64,000 nucleotides of DNA from NCBI RefSeq assembly GCF_022811605.1, contig NZ_CP094533.1:1922001-1986000 (forward strand), read 5' to 3'. Under the pieces are notes generated by a model. It searched no databases and was not told where the DNA came from. It saw nothing but the letters and a program-made list of their open reading frames with translations. Positions 46,922 to 57,274 of the stretch are shown one piece after another (position 1 is the stretch's first letter; the number at the start of each line of letters is the position of its first letter). This DNA is from Agromyces soli (lineage in GTDB: Bacteria > Actinomycetota > Actinomycetes > Actinomycetales > Microbacteriaceae). The position numbers and the translations under genes were made by a program.

Positions 46922-48220
46922 ATGAGCGTATTCGCGAAGGCTACGGCCAAGCGCGGTGCACGCGGAATCTGGACGGGGGTCGCCCTCGCCGGCGCCGCCG
47001 CCCTGCTTCTCTCCGCCTGCACGAGCGGCGGCGGCAGCACGACCGCCCCGACCGACGAGCCCGCAGACAGCGGCGACGCCCTGCCCATCGAGTCGGGCCC
47101 GCGCGATCTCACCCTGAAGGTCGGTCAGCTCGCGCCCCAGTCGGGCAGCCTCGCCGTCCTCGGCCCGCCCCAGATCGCGGCAGCGAAGCTCGCGGTCGAC
47201 GACATCAACAAGGCCGACCTCGGCATCCAGCTCGAGCTCGTGCTCCGCGACGAGGGCGACACCTCGATCGACGTCGCCACCGGCTCCGTCACCGACCTGC
47301 TCTCGCAGGGCGTCTCGGCCATCTCGGGTGCTGCCGCGTCGGCGCAGACGCGAAACATCTACGAGCAGGTCACGAGCGCCGGCGTGGTGCTCATGTCGCC
47401 GTCGAACACGGGTCTCGACCTGTCGACGATCGACGACAACGACCTCTACTGGCGCACGGCGCCCTCCGACCTGCTGCAGGGCGAGGTGCTGGGCAACCTG
47501 ATCGCCGAGGACGGCAACAGCACCCTCGGCATCATCTTCCAGAACGACGCCTACGGCACCGGCTTCGCCGACACGACGAAGAAGGCGTTCGAGAGCGCGG
47601 GCGGTGAGGTCGTCGCGGAGTCCTCGTACAACACGGGCGACACCAACTTCACCACGCAGATCTCCGACGTGACGGCGCAGTCGCCCGACGCGATCGCGAT
47701 CATCTCGTTCGACCAGGCGAAGATCATCATCCCGGAGCTCGTCGGCGGCGGCTTCCCGGGCGACAAGATCTACCTGACCGACGGAAACCGGCTCGACTAC
47801 AGCGACGTGTTCGCCCCCGGCCTCATCAAGGGCGCCAAGGCGACCACCCCGGGTCTCGACCTGGCGACGCTCGGCGACTTCACCGACCGTCTCCTCGAGG
47901 TCGACCCGTCGCTGACCGACTTCACCTACGCGGCGGAGTCGTACGACAACATCGTGCTGTTCGCGCTCGCGGCCTACGCCGCGAACGACACGAGCGGCAC
48001 GAAGATCGCCGAGTACCTCCGTCAGATCTCCGGATCCGCCGGCGACGGCGAGAAGGTGACCGACTTCGCGCAGGGCGCCGCCCTGCTGGAGAAGGGCGAG
48101 CAGATCGACTACGACGGTCTCTCGGGCCCCATCACCTTCGACGAGAACGGTGACCCGACGGGTGCCACGATCGGCATCTACGAGTACCAGGACGACAACA
48201 CCTCGACGCGCGTCAACTAG
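46922..48220 (+). CDS. livJ: Branched-chain amino acid ABC transporter substrate-binding lipoprotein
   Basis: 432 residues from ATG 46922 with AAGGAG at 46913-46918. Signal peptide with lipobox LLLSACTSGG, so it is anchored on the outer face of the membrane. A Thr/Asp/Ser linker precedes the type I periplasmic-binding fold (LKVGQLAPQSGSLAVLGPP, AVDDINKADLGIQ, GIIFQNDAYGTGF, AESYDNIVLFALAAYA). Delivers ligand to LivHMGF, which is encoded convergently 170 bases downstream. Specificity within the family cannot be read from sequence. Confidence 0.92.
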   Translation: MSVFAKATAKRGARGIWTGVALAGAAALLLSACTSGGGSTTAPTDEPADSGDALPIESGPRDLTLKVGQLAPQSGSLAVLGPPQIAAAKLAVDDINKADLGIQLELVLRDEGDTSIDVATGSVTDLLSQGVSAISGAAASAQTRNIYEQVTSAGVVLMSPSNTGLDLSTIDDNDLYWRTAPSDLLQGEVLGNLIAEDGNSTLGIIFQNDAYGTGFADTTKKAFESAGGEVVAESSYNTGDTNFTTQISDVTAQSPDAIAIISFDQAKIIIPELVGGGFPGDKIYLTDGNRLDYSDVFAPGLIKGAKATTPGLDLATLGDFTDRLLEVDPSLTDFTYAAESYDNIVLFALAAYAANDTSGTKIAEYLRQISGSAGDGEKVTDFAQGAALLEKGEQIDYDGLSGPITFDENGDPTGATIGIYEYQDDNTSTRVN

Positions 48221-48231
48221 TCGGTGGTGGG

Positions 48232-48264
48232 AGGCCCCGGCGAGCGTTCCGCTCGCCGGGGCCT
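48232..48264 (+). terminator. livJ terminator
   Basis: AGGCCCCGGCGAGC, loop GTTCC, GCTCGCCGGGGCCT, then TCGTC, just after the livJ stop. Confidence 0.85.
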
Positions 48265-48269
48265 TCGTC

Positions 48270-48325
48270 ATGCCGGGGCCATGCCGGGGCCCTCGTCGCG
48301 CCGGGGCCCTCGTCGCGCCGGGGGA
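48270..48325 (+). repeat. Short direct repeats between two terminators
   Basis: ATGCCGGGGCC occurs twice (48270-48291), then CTCGTCGCGCCGGGG twice (48292-48323). They copy the right arm of the livJ terminator, suggesting slippage. Confidence 0.65.
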
Positions 48326-48332
48326 ACGAGAA

Positions 48333-48368
48333 ACGGGCGGGTGGATGCCGAGGCATCCACCCGCCCGT
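48333..48368 (-). terminator. Terminator of livHMGF
   Basis: A 17-base inverted repeat (ACGGGCGGGTGGATGCC with its complement 48352-48368). On the minus strand it is followed by TTTCTCGTT, giving a U-rich tail after livF. Confidence 0.85.
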
Positions 48369-48389
48369 CAGCGGCGCTGAGGCGGCCGC

Positions 48390-49163
48390 TCAGTCGTCCT
48401 GACCGAGGGTGCCGAGGTAGAGCCCGATCACCTTGGGATCGTTCAGCAGCTCGCGCCCGGTGCCCTCGTAGGCGTCGCGGCCCTGGTCGAGCACGTAGCC
48501 GCGGTCGCAGATCTGCAGGCAGCGCCGGGCGTTCTGCTCGACCATGATGGTCGTGACGCCGGCCCGGTTGATCTCCTTCACCCGCAGGAACGCCTCGTCC
48601 TGCTTCACGGGGGAGAGGCCGGCGCTCGGCTCGTCGAGGAGCAGCACGTGCGGCCCCATCATGAGGGCGCGGCTCATCGCGACCATCTGCCGCTCGCCGC
48701 CCGAAAGGGAGCCGGCGCGCTGCCCGAGCCGCTTGCCGATCTCGGGGAAGATCGCCGTCACGAACTCGAGCCGCTCCTTCAGCCCCTTGGGCTTCTGGTA
48801 CAGGCCCATCTCCAGGTTCTCCTGGATGGTGAGCGAGGGGAACACGTTGTTCGTCTGCGGCACGAAGCCGACGCCCTTGGCGACGAGCTTGTTCGCCTTC
48901 AGGTTCGTGATGTCCTCGCCGTTCAGGAGCACGGCGCCCTTGCGCACCTTCACGAGGCCGAAGATCGACTTCAGCAGCGTCGACTTGCCGGCGCCGTTCG
49001 GGCCGATGATGCCGATGAGCTCGCCCTGCCTCGCGACGAGCGAGCAGCCGTTCAGGATGTTCACGCCGGGCAGGTAGCCCGCGGTGACCTCGGCGACCTC
49101 GACGACGATGTCGCCGGGGGCCTCGGTCACGGCCGTGGCGCCGGCCGGTTCACTGTTCGTCAT
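48390..49163 (-). CDS. livF: Branched-chain amino acid ABC transporter ATP-binding protein LivF
   Basis: 257 residues. Walker A GPNGAGKSTLLKSIFG, signature LSGGERQM, Walker B LLLDEPSAGLSP, switch His in MVEQNARR. The LivF-type features NVFPSLTIQENLEMGLY and SPVKQDEAF are present. Energises the LivHM channel. Overlaps livG by 14 bases; last gene of the operon. Confidence 0.95.
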   Translation of the reverse strand: MTNSEPAGATAVTEAPGDIVVEVAEVTAGYLPGVNILNGCSLVARQGELIGIIGPNGAGKSTLLKSIFGLVKVRKGAVLLNGEDITNLKANKLVAKGVGFVPQTNNVFPSLTIQENLEMGLYQKPKGLKERLEFVTAIFPEIGKRLGQRAGSLSGGERQMVAMSRALMMGPHVLLLDEPSAGLSPVKQDEAFLRVKEINRAGVTTIMVEQNARRCLQICDRGYVLDQGRDAYEGTGRELLNDPKVIGLYLGTLGQDD

Positions 49164-50064
49164 CGATGAGCTCCTTCACTGCCTCGACGTTCGACGTGTG
49201 CGCCGCGCCGAGGTCCGTGTCGTGGTGGGCGCCGAGGTAGGCGTCGATCACGGCCTGGTCCTGCATGACGGAGTGCGGGTCGCCCTCCGCCACGATGCGT
49301 CCCTCCGCCATCACGACGACCCAGTCGGCGATGTGCCGGACCATGTGCATGTCGTGCTCGACGAAGAGCACGGTCATGCCCTGCGTCTTCAGGTCGAGGA
49401 TGTGGTCGAGGAGGGACTGGGTGAGCGCCGGGTTCACGCCGGCCATCGGCTCGTCCAGCATGACGAGCGTCGGGTCGCTCATGAGCGCCCGCGCCATCTC
49501 GAGGAGCTTGCGCTGCCCGCCGGAGAGGCTCGCCGCGTAGTCGTGCTGCTTCGCGTCGAGCTTGAACCGGGTCAGCAGCTCGACGGCCTTCGCCTCGATC
49601 TCCTGCTCCTGCTTGCGCCAGAGGAACGGCAGCAGCGAGCGGAACAGGTTCTCGCCCGTCTGGTCCTTGGCGCCCAGCTTCATGTTGTCGAGCACGCTCA
49701 GCAGGCCGAGCGACTTCGTCAGCTGGAAGGTGCGGATGAGCCCCATGCGCGCGACCCGGTAGGCGGGCACGTGCGCGAGCGACCGGCCGTCGAACTGCCA
49801 CGTGCCCGAGTCGGGCTTGTCGAAGCCCGTCAGCAGGTTGAAGAACGTGGTCTTGCCGGCGCCGTTCGGGCCGATGAGGGCCGTGATCGCGCCGCGGGGG
49901 ATCTCGACGTGCGCGACGTCGACCGCCTTCAGGCCGCCGAAGGTGCGTGTCACGCCGTCGGCGACGAGGATCGGGTCGACCTTGCGGCAGCCGGGCTCGG
50001 CGTCGCCGAGGTGGAGGCCGGTCGACTTCACCGGCCCGGACGTGGGAGTGGTCTCACTTGACAA
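49150..50064 (-). CDS. livG: Branched-chain amino acid ABC transporter ATP-binding protein LivG
   Basis: 304 residues from TTG 50064, preceded by AAGGAG; the start overlaps the livM stop by 11 bases. Walker A GPNGAGKTTFFNLLTG, LSGGQRKLLEMARAL, Walker B LVMLDEPMAGVNPAL and FVEHDMHMV. About 30 extra N-terminal residues precede VADGVTRTFGG; a downstream start would remove them. Confidence 0.94.
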   Translation of the reverse strand: MSSETTPTSGPVKSTGLHLGDAEPGCRKVDPILVADGVTRTFGGLKAVDVAHVEIPRGAITALIGPNGAGKTTFFNLLTGFDKPDSGTWQFDGRSLAHVPAYRVARMGLIRTFQLTKSLGLLSVLDNMKLGAKDQTGENLFRSLLPFLWRKQEQEIEAKAVELLTRFKLDAKQHDYAASLSGGQRKLLEMARALMSDPTLVMLDEPMAGVNPALTQSLLDHILDLKTQGMTVLFVEHDMHMVRHIADWVVVMAEGRIVAEGDPHSVMQDQAVIDAYLGAHHDTDLGAAHTSNVEAVKELIDDEQ

Positions 50065-51037
50065 AAGACATCTCCTTCTTGTTTCCGAGCAGCCCCTGCG
50101 GTCTGAAGATCACGAGGAGCATGATCGCGACGCCGACGAGGATGAACCGGAGCTGCCCCGCCTGCACCTCGGAGATCGGGAACCAGCCGGCCTCGACCGC
50201 GCGGGCGATGAAGCCCGAGAAGAAGGACAGCAGCACCCAGAACACGATCGATCCGAGCACGGGGCCCAGGATGGTCGCGGCTCCGCCGAGGAGCAGGATC
50301 GCCCAGATGAAGAAGGTGAGCGAGGTCGCGTAGGCGGAGGGGATCACCGCGCGCGGCATGATGAAGATCATGCCGGCGAGGGTGCCGAAGACGCCGCCGA
50401 TGATGAGGCTCTGCATCTTGTAGGAGTAGACGTTCTTGCCGAGGGCGCGCACGGCGTCCTCGTCCTCCCGGATGCCCTTGATGACGCGGCCCCACGGGCT
50501 GCGCATGAGGAGCCAGGTGAAGAGCACCGCGAGGATCACGACGCTCCAGCCGACGATGATGTTCCACCAGTCGTTCGCGCTGAACATCCAGGGGCCGAAG
50601 CCGGCCTTGCCCTCGAAGCTCAGCGGGTTCAGCGCCCGGAATCCGCCCTTGTACTCGCTGAGGCCGTTCGCCGAGCCCGTCACCGCGACGAAGGTGTTCG
50701 TCGTGAACAGGAGGCGGACGATCTCGGCCGCCGCGATCGTGACGATCGCGAGGTAGTCGGCCCGGAGCCGCAGGGTCGGGATGCCGAGGATGAGGGCGAA
50801 CACGATGGACGCCCCGATGCCGACGAGCACGGCGCCCCACACCGGGAACCCGAAGGTGAGCACCGAGATGGCGTAGCCGTAGGCGCCGATGGCCATGAAG
50901 CCGGCCTGGCCGAAGTTCAGCAGGCCCGTGTAGCCGAAGTGCACCGCGAGGCCGAGCGCCGCGAGGGCGTAGGCGGCCGTGGTCGGGCTGATGAGCTCGA
51001 CCGCCGCGTTCGAGAAGATGCTTCCCCAATCGATCAT
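50054..51037 (-). CDS. livM: Branched-chain amino acid ABC transporter permease LivM
   Basis: 327 residues with eight or more membrane spans. LNFGQAGFMAIGAYGYA, RLRADYLAIVTIAAAEI and the EAA-like loop GRVIKGIREDEDAVRALGKN identify LivM. Pairs with LivH. Ten bases after livH. Confidence 0.94.
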   Translation of the reverse strand: MIDWGSIFSNAAVELISPTTAAYALAALGLAVHFGYTGLLNFGQAGFMAIGAYGYAISVLTFGFPVWGAVLVGIGASIVFALILGIPTLRLRADYLAIVTIAAAEIVRLLFTTNTFVAVTGSANGLSEYKGGFRALNPLSFEGKAGFGPWMFSANDWWNIIVGWSVVILAVLFTWLLMRSPWGRVIKGIREDEDAVRALGKNVYSYKMQSLIIGGVFGTLAGMIFIMPRAVIPSAYATSLTFFIWAILLLGGAATILGPVLGSIVFWVLLSFFSGFIARAVEAGWFPISEVQAGQLRFILVGVAIMLLVIFRPQGLLGNKKEMSFVK

Positions 51038-51047
51038 CGTCGGCCTC

Positions 51048-52370
51048 CTACCCGATCCGCTCTCGTCGGCCGAGGATGCCCTGCGGCCGGAAGAGGAGCA
51101 CCAGAATCAGCACGACGAGCGCGCTGACGAACTTCATGTCGGAGGGCAGCCAGAGCGTCGAGAGTTCGACGAAGATGCCCACGATGAGGGAACCGATCAG
51201 GGCGCCGAACGCCGTGCCGAGACCGCCCAGGGTGACCGCCGCGAAGACGAGCAGCAGGATCTGGAAGCCCATGTCCCAGCTGACGCCGGGGCGGTAGTAG
51301 GCCCAGAGGATGCCGCTGAGGCCCGCGAGCCCGGCGCCGAGCACCCAGACGATCCGGATGACCCGGTCGACGTCGATGCCGCTCGTGGCGGCGAGGCTCG
51401 CGTTGTCGGCGACCGCGCGGGTCGCCTTGCCGATCCGCGTGCGCATCAGCAGGAACGCGACGGCGAGGAGCACCACGACGCTGACGCCCATGCTGACGAG
51501 GTCGATCCAGGAGAGCGAGATCGGCCCGAGCTGCAGGTCGGCGGGGGAGGCGCCGGGCAGCTGCCTGGTCGCTCCGCCGTAGAAGAACTGGTACGTGTAC
51601 CGCATCGCGAGCGAGAGGCCGATGCTGACGATCATCAGCTGGATGACCCCGACCCCTCGTTTTCGGAGCGGTTTCCAGATCACCCCGTCGAGGGACCAGC
51701 CGAGGCCGAGGCTCAGCAGCAGCGCGATGATGATCGCGATCCAGACGGGGAAGCCGAGGTCGCTCGAGAAGGTCAGCAGCATGAGGGCACCGAAGGTGAT
51801 CATCTCGGAGTGCGCGAAGTTGCTGAGGCCCGTGGTGCCGTAGATGAGCGAGAGCCCGATCGCCGCGAGGGCGAGCAGCAGACCGAAGTTCACGCCGTTC
51901 GCCAGCCGGTTCAGCAGTTGGTCGAAGAACGAGACGGTCTGCCTGGTGCCCTCGCCGAGGAAGAAGTTCACCGACTTCGTGTTGGTGAGCCCGAACTCCG
52001 CCTGGCGCGGGTTCTCCTCGTCCTCCGCGACGATGACGCCCTTCGGCAGGGTGTCCTCGTCGAGGGTCACCTTGTAGCTGGCCTTCTCGGGCACGCCGAT
52101 GCGCCATTTTCCGTCGGCATCCGTCTCGGCGCTGGCTTTGAAGCCACCGCCCTCGACCGTGATCTCGACACCTTCAAGCGGTTCGTCCTCGTACTTCACA
52201 TTCCCGAGGAAGAAGTAGTCGTACTCTTCGGAGCCTGTGCCCGTACTCCCATCCTCCGCCATCGCAGGGGACGCTGCGATGCCGGACAGAGTGAGTGCGG
52301 ACAGTAGGACTGCGAGGAGTACGAGCCATCTCCCTGGGGAATGCCGTCGGACTGTTCGCGTGGATTCCAC
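51048..52370 (-). CDS. livH: LivH permease fused to an N-terminal secreted Ig-like domain
   Basis: 440 residues from GTG 52370 with TTGGAGG upstream; normal LivH has about 290-310. Residues 1-38 form a signal peptide (RRHSPGRWLVLLAVLL ... SPAMA). Residues about 50-135 look like a carboxypeptidase-regulatory/SpaA-type beta domain (LGNVKYEDEPLEGVEITVEG, TDADGKWRIGVPE, TLPKGV). From residue 150 the permease follows: GLLLALAAIGLSLIYGTTGL, NFAHSEMITFG, the loop TRIGKATRAVADNASLAATSGI, and LLFRPQGILG. The gene has its own long leader and no sign of frameshift, so the fusion appears genuine. Confidence 0.9.
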   Translation of the reverse strand: MESTRTVRRHSPGRWLVLLAVLLSALTLSGIAASPAMAEDGSTGTGSEEYDYFFLGNVKYEDEPLEGVEITVEGGGFKASAETDADGKWRIGVPEKASYKVTLDEDTLPKGVIVAEDEENPRQAEFGLTNTKSVNFFLGEGTRQTVSFFDQLLNRLANGVNFGLLLALAAIGLSLIYGTTGLSNFAHSEMITFGALMLLTFSSDLGFPVWIAIIIALLLSLGLGWSLDGVIWKPLRKRGVGVIQLMIVSIGLSLAMRYTYQFFYGGATRQLPGASPADLQLGPISLSWIDLVSMGVSVVVLLAVAFLLMRTRIGKATRAVADNASLAATSGIDVDRVIRIVWVLGAGLAGLSGILWAYYRPGVSWDMGFQILLLVFAAVTLGGLGTAFGALIGSLIVGIFVELSTLWLPSDMKFVSALVVLILVLLFRPQGILGRRERIG

Positions 52371-54180
<1,810 letters not shown>

Positions 54181-54186
54181 GGGTCA

Positions 54187-54213
54187 GCGCGTCGCGGCGG
54201 AGCCGCGACGCGC
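54187..54213 (+). terminator. Hairpin after guaB
   Basis: GCGCGTCGCGGC, loop GGA, GCCGCGACGCGC: a perfect 12-bp stem between convergent guaB and the patB-like gene. Confidence 0.7.
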
Positions 54214-54244
54214 GTACGGGCCCGTCCAGCCTGTCCCGTCCGCC

Positions 54245-55396
54245 CTACCGCGCGTCCGCCAGCCGGGTGATCGCCTCGGCGAGCACCTCTGGCGTGCACG
54301 CGAAGTTCAGCCGCACGTGCCCGCGGCCCGCCTCCGCGCCGAACTCCGGCCCGACGCCGAGGGCGACCTTCGCGTGCTCGAGCGCGTACGCGGCGGGGTC
54401 GTCGCCCCAGCCGAGCGCACTGAAGTCGAGCCAGGCGAGGTAGCTCGCCTGCGGCATCCGGTACCGCACGCCCGGCAGCTCATCGGCGAGCAGTTCGGCG
54501 AGCAGGCGCCGGTTGTCGTCGAGACTCGCGAGCACCCCGTCGAGCCAGAAGCCGCCCTCGCGGAACGCGGCGATGCTCGCGATGGAGCCGAACTGGCTCA
54601 TCCGCCACTCGACCTCGTACGGCATGCGCCGCCGCACGGCGTCGCCGCGCTCGGAGGCCGTCACGATCATCGCCGCCTTGAGCCCGGCGAGGTTGAACGC
54701 CTTCGTGCCCGCCGTGACGGTCACGCCGAACTCGCGAGCGGCGTCCGAGACGGTGAGGAAGGGCGTGTAGACCGAGTCCGGCTGCGAGAGCGGCCCATGC
54801 ACCTCGTCGGAGACGATCGTGGCGCCGTGCCGGGCGGCGATCTCCGCGAGGGCGGCGAGCTCGTCGCGGCTCGGCACGAGGCCGATCGGGTTGTGCGGGT
54901 TGCAGAGCAGCATGGCCTTCGCCCCGGCGGCGAACGCGCGGTCGATGCCGTCGAGGTCGAGCGCCCAGCCGGCGTCGATGCCGCCCGTCATGGGCACCTC
55001 GACGACCGTGGCCGAGGCCTCCGTCACGATGTCGAAGAACGGCGGGTAGATCGGCGGGGTCACGACGACGCCGTCCCCGGGGCTCGTGACCTGGCGGAGC
55101 ACCTCGACGAGCCCCATCGCGACGTCGCCCGTGCTCGACACCCGGGCCGGGTCGACCTCCCAGCCGAAGCGCTCGAGGGCGAAGGGGGCGAAGGCCTCGG
55201 CGATCGGGCCGCTGCCGGCGGCGTACCCGGTGTCCGAGCGGTCGACCGCCGCGTGCAGCGCCGCCGCGACGGGTTCGGCGAGCGGGTAGTCCATCTCGGC
55301 GACCGGCAGCGGCAGGACGTCGGCGGGGTAGAGCCGCCACTTGGCGCTCGTCCGGGTGCGGAGGACGTCGAGGGGCTGAGCGGCGATCCGGTGCAT
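54245..55396 (-). CDS. PatB/MalY-type aminotransferase (C-S lyase)
   Basis: 383 residues, fold type I PLP enzyme. PLP Lys in TAGTKAFNLAGLKAAM; LLCNPHNPIGLVPSRDELAALAEI and VSDEVHGPL are signatures. The N-terminus RTRTSAKWRLYPADVLPLPVAEMDY is MalY/PatB-like. Such enzymes cleave cystathionine or related C-S bonds. Exact substrate unknown. The start overlaps GGAGG. Confidence 0.9.
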   Translation of the reverse strand: MHRIAAQPLDVLRTRTSAKWRLYPADVLPLPVAEMDYPLAEPVAAALHAAVDRSDTGYAAGSGPIAEAFAPFALERFGWEVDPARVSSTGDVAMGLVEVLRQVTSPGDGVVVTPPIYPPFFDIVTEASATVVEVPMTGGIDAGWALDLDGIDRAFAAGAKAMLLCNPHNPIGLVPSRDELAALAEIAARHGATIVSDEVHGPLSQPDSVYTPFLTVSDAAREFGVTVTAGTKAFNLAGLKAAMIVTASERGDAVRRRMPYEVEWRMSQFGSIASIAAFREGGFWLDGVLASLDDNRRLLAELLADELPGVRYRMPQASYLAWLDFSALGWGDDPAAYALEHAKVALGVGPEFGAEAGRGHVRLNFACTPEVLAEAITRLADAR

Positions 55397-55451
55397 GCCT
55401 CCAGCTTGCCGCAGTCGGCGGGCCTCGGCACCCCTCCGCCGAGGTCCGGTT

Positions 55452-55480
55452 TTGCCGAGCGAGCCGTCGCTCGCTAGTCT
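55452..55480 (+). promoter_or_regulatory. Promoter of the ABC-F gene
   Basis: TTGCCG (55452-55457), 17 bases, TAGTCT (55475-55480), about 65 nt before ATG 55552. Confidence 0.65.
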
Positions 55481-55551
55481 GATCGGCTGCCCACGAGGCG
55501 GCGCGGCCCCCGGAGCGTCCGGCGCGGCCGCATGCGAACGGATGTCTCGAC

Positions 55552-57252
55552 ATGGGATTCATCGACGTCAACGGCGTCTCCTACTCGCTGCCCGACGGGC
55601 GGCCGCTCCTCGCCGACCTCGCCTTCCGCGTCACCGAGGGCCGCACCACGGCGCTCATCGGCGCGAACGGGGCGGGCAAGTCCACGCTGCTGCGGATCGT
55701 CCGCGGCGAGCTCGCCGCCGACGAGGGCAGTGTGCGGGTCGAGGGGGGCCTCGGCGTCATGGACCAGTTCATCGGCACGGGGCGCACGGCGGAGGGGGCC
55801 GCCGAGACCGTCGCCGGGCTCCTCGTCTCGGTCGCGCCCGAGCGGATCCGCGTGGCCGCGCTCGAGCTCGAGGCCGCCGAGAACGCCCTCATCGAGCACG
55901 AGGACACCGCCGCGCAGATGCGCTACGCGGCCGCGCTCGCCGAGTACGCCGAGGCTGGCGGGTACGAGCAGGAGGTCGTCTGGGACCACTGCACCGGCGC
56001 CGCGCTCGGCGTGCCGTTCGAGCGGGCCCGCTGGCGGGAGCTCGCGACGCTGTCCGGGGGCGAGCAGAAGCGGCTCGCGCTCGAGGCGCTGCTGCGCGGG
56101 CCGGAGCAGGTGCTGCTCCTCGACGAGCCGGACAACTCCCTCGACGTGCCGGGCAAGCGCTGGCTCGAGGACCGGCTCCGGGAGACCCAGAAGACCGTCT
56201 TCCTCGTCTCGCACGATCGCGAACTGCTCGCCCGGGCCGCCGACCGGATCGTCACGATCGAGCTCGGCGGCGGCGGCAACACCGCCTGGGTCCACGGCGG
56301 CGGCTTCGAGGGCTACCACGAGGCCCGCGAGGCGCGCTTCGCCAGGCTCGACGAGCTGCGCCGGCGCTGGGACGAGCAGCACGCGGCGCTGAAGCAGCTC
56401 GTGGCGACGCTCAAGGTGAAGGCGACCTACAACGACGGCATGGCCTCGCGCTACCAGGCGGCCGTCACCCGGCTCCGCAAGTTCGAGGAGGCCGGGCCGC
56501 CGGAGGAGCGCCCGCCCGCCCGCGAGGTCGACATGCGCCTGCGCGGGGCGCGCACCGGCAAGCGCGCGCTCGTCTGCGAGGGGCTCGAGCTCACCGGGCT
56601 GATGCGGCCCTTCGCGCTCGAGGTCTGGTACGGCGACCGGGTCGCCGTGCTCGGCTCGAACGGCTCGGGCAAGTCGCACTTCCTGCGCCTGCTCGCCGGC
56701 GGCGGCAGCGACCCGGACCCCATGCAGGGCCACACGACGGAGGCGACGGCGGGGCTCGCCCGGGTGCCGCACTCGGGTCGCGCCGTGCTCGGCGCCCGAG
56801 TCGTGCCCGGCTGGTTCGCGCAGAACCACGAGCACCCCGAGTTCACCGGGCGGACCCTGCTGGAGATCCTGTTCCGCGGCGACGCGGAGCGGCCGGGCCT
56901 GCCGCGCGAGCAGGCGAGCTCGGCGCTCGACCGCTACGGCCTCGCCCGCGAGGCGCAGCAGCGCTTCGAGCACCTGTCCGGCGGGCAGCAGGCCCGCCTG
57001 CAGATCCTCCTGCTCGAGCTCTCCGGGGCGACGATGCTGCTGCTCGACGAGCCGACCGACAACCTCGACCTCGTCTCGGCGGAGGCGCTCGAGGACGCGC
57101 TGTCGCGCTTCGACGGCACGGTGCTCGCCGTGACCCACGACCGCTGGTTCGCGCGCGGCTTCGACCGCTTCCTCGTCTTCCGCGAGGACGGCGAGGTCGT
57201 CGAGACGGATGCCCCGGTCTGGGACGAGCGCCGCGTGGCGCGCGCCCGCTGA
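55552..57252 (+). CDS. ABC-F family ATPase
   Basis: 566 residues, two ABC domains in one chain and no membrane spans. Domain 1: GANGAGKSTLL (about residue 36), LSGGEQKRLALEALL, LLLDEPDNSLDV. A charged linker with RRRWDEQHAALKQLV and KVKATYNDGMASRYQ follows. Domain 2: GSNGSGKSHFLRLLAGG, LSGGQQARLQI, LLLDEPTDNLDLV. ABC-F proteins act at the ribosomal E site as translation factors or antibiotic-protection factors; which applies here cannot be told. Confidence 0.93.
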   Translation: MGFIDVNGVSYSLPDGRPLLADLAFRVTEGRTTALIGANGAGKSTLLRIVRGELAADEGSVRVEGGLGVMDQFIGTGRTAEGAAETVAGLLVSVAPERIRVAALELEAAENALIEHEDTAAQMRYAAALAEYAEAGGYEQEVVWDHCTGAALGVPFERARWRELATLSGGEQKRLALEALLRGPEQVLLLDEPDNSLDVPGKRWLEDRLRETQKTVFLVSHDRELLARAADRIVTIELGGGGNTAWVHGGGFEGYHEAREARFARLDELRRRWDEQHAALKQLVATLKVKATYNDGMASRYQAAVTRLRKFEEAGPPEERPPAREVDMRLRGARTGKRALVCEGLELTGLMRPFALEVWYGDRVAVLGSNGSGKSHFLRLLAGGGSDPDPMQGHTTEATAGLARVPHSGRAVLGARVVPGWFAQNHEHPEFTGRTLLEILFRGDAERPGLPREQASSALDRYGLAREAQQRFEHLSGGQQARLQILLLELSGATMLLLDEPTDNLDLVSAEALEDALSRFDGTVLAVTHDRWFARGFDRFLVFREDGEVVETDAPVWDERRVARAR

Positions 57253-57274
57253 ACCGCCCGGGTAGGCTGGAACG

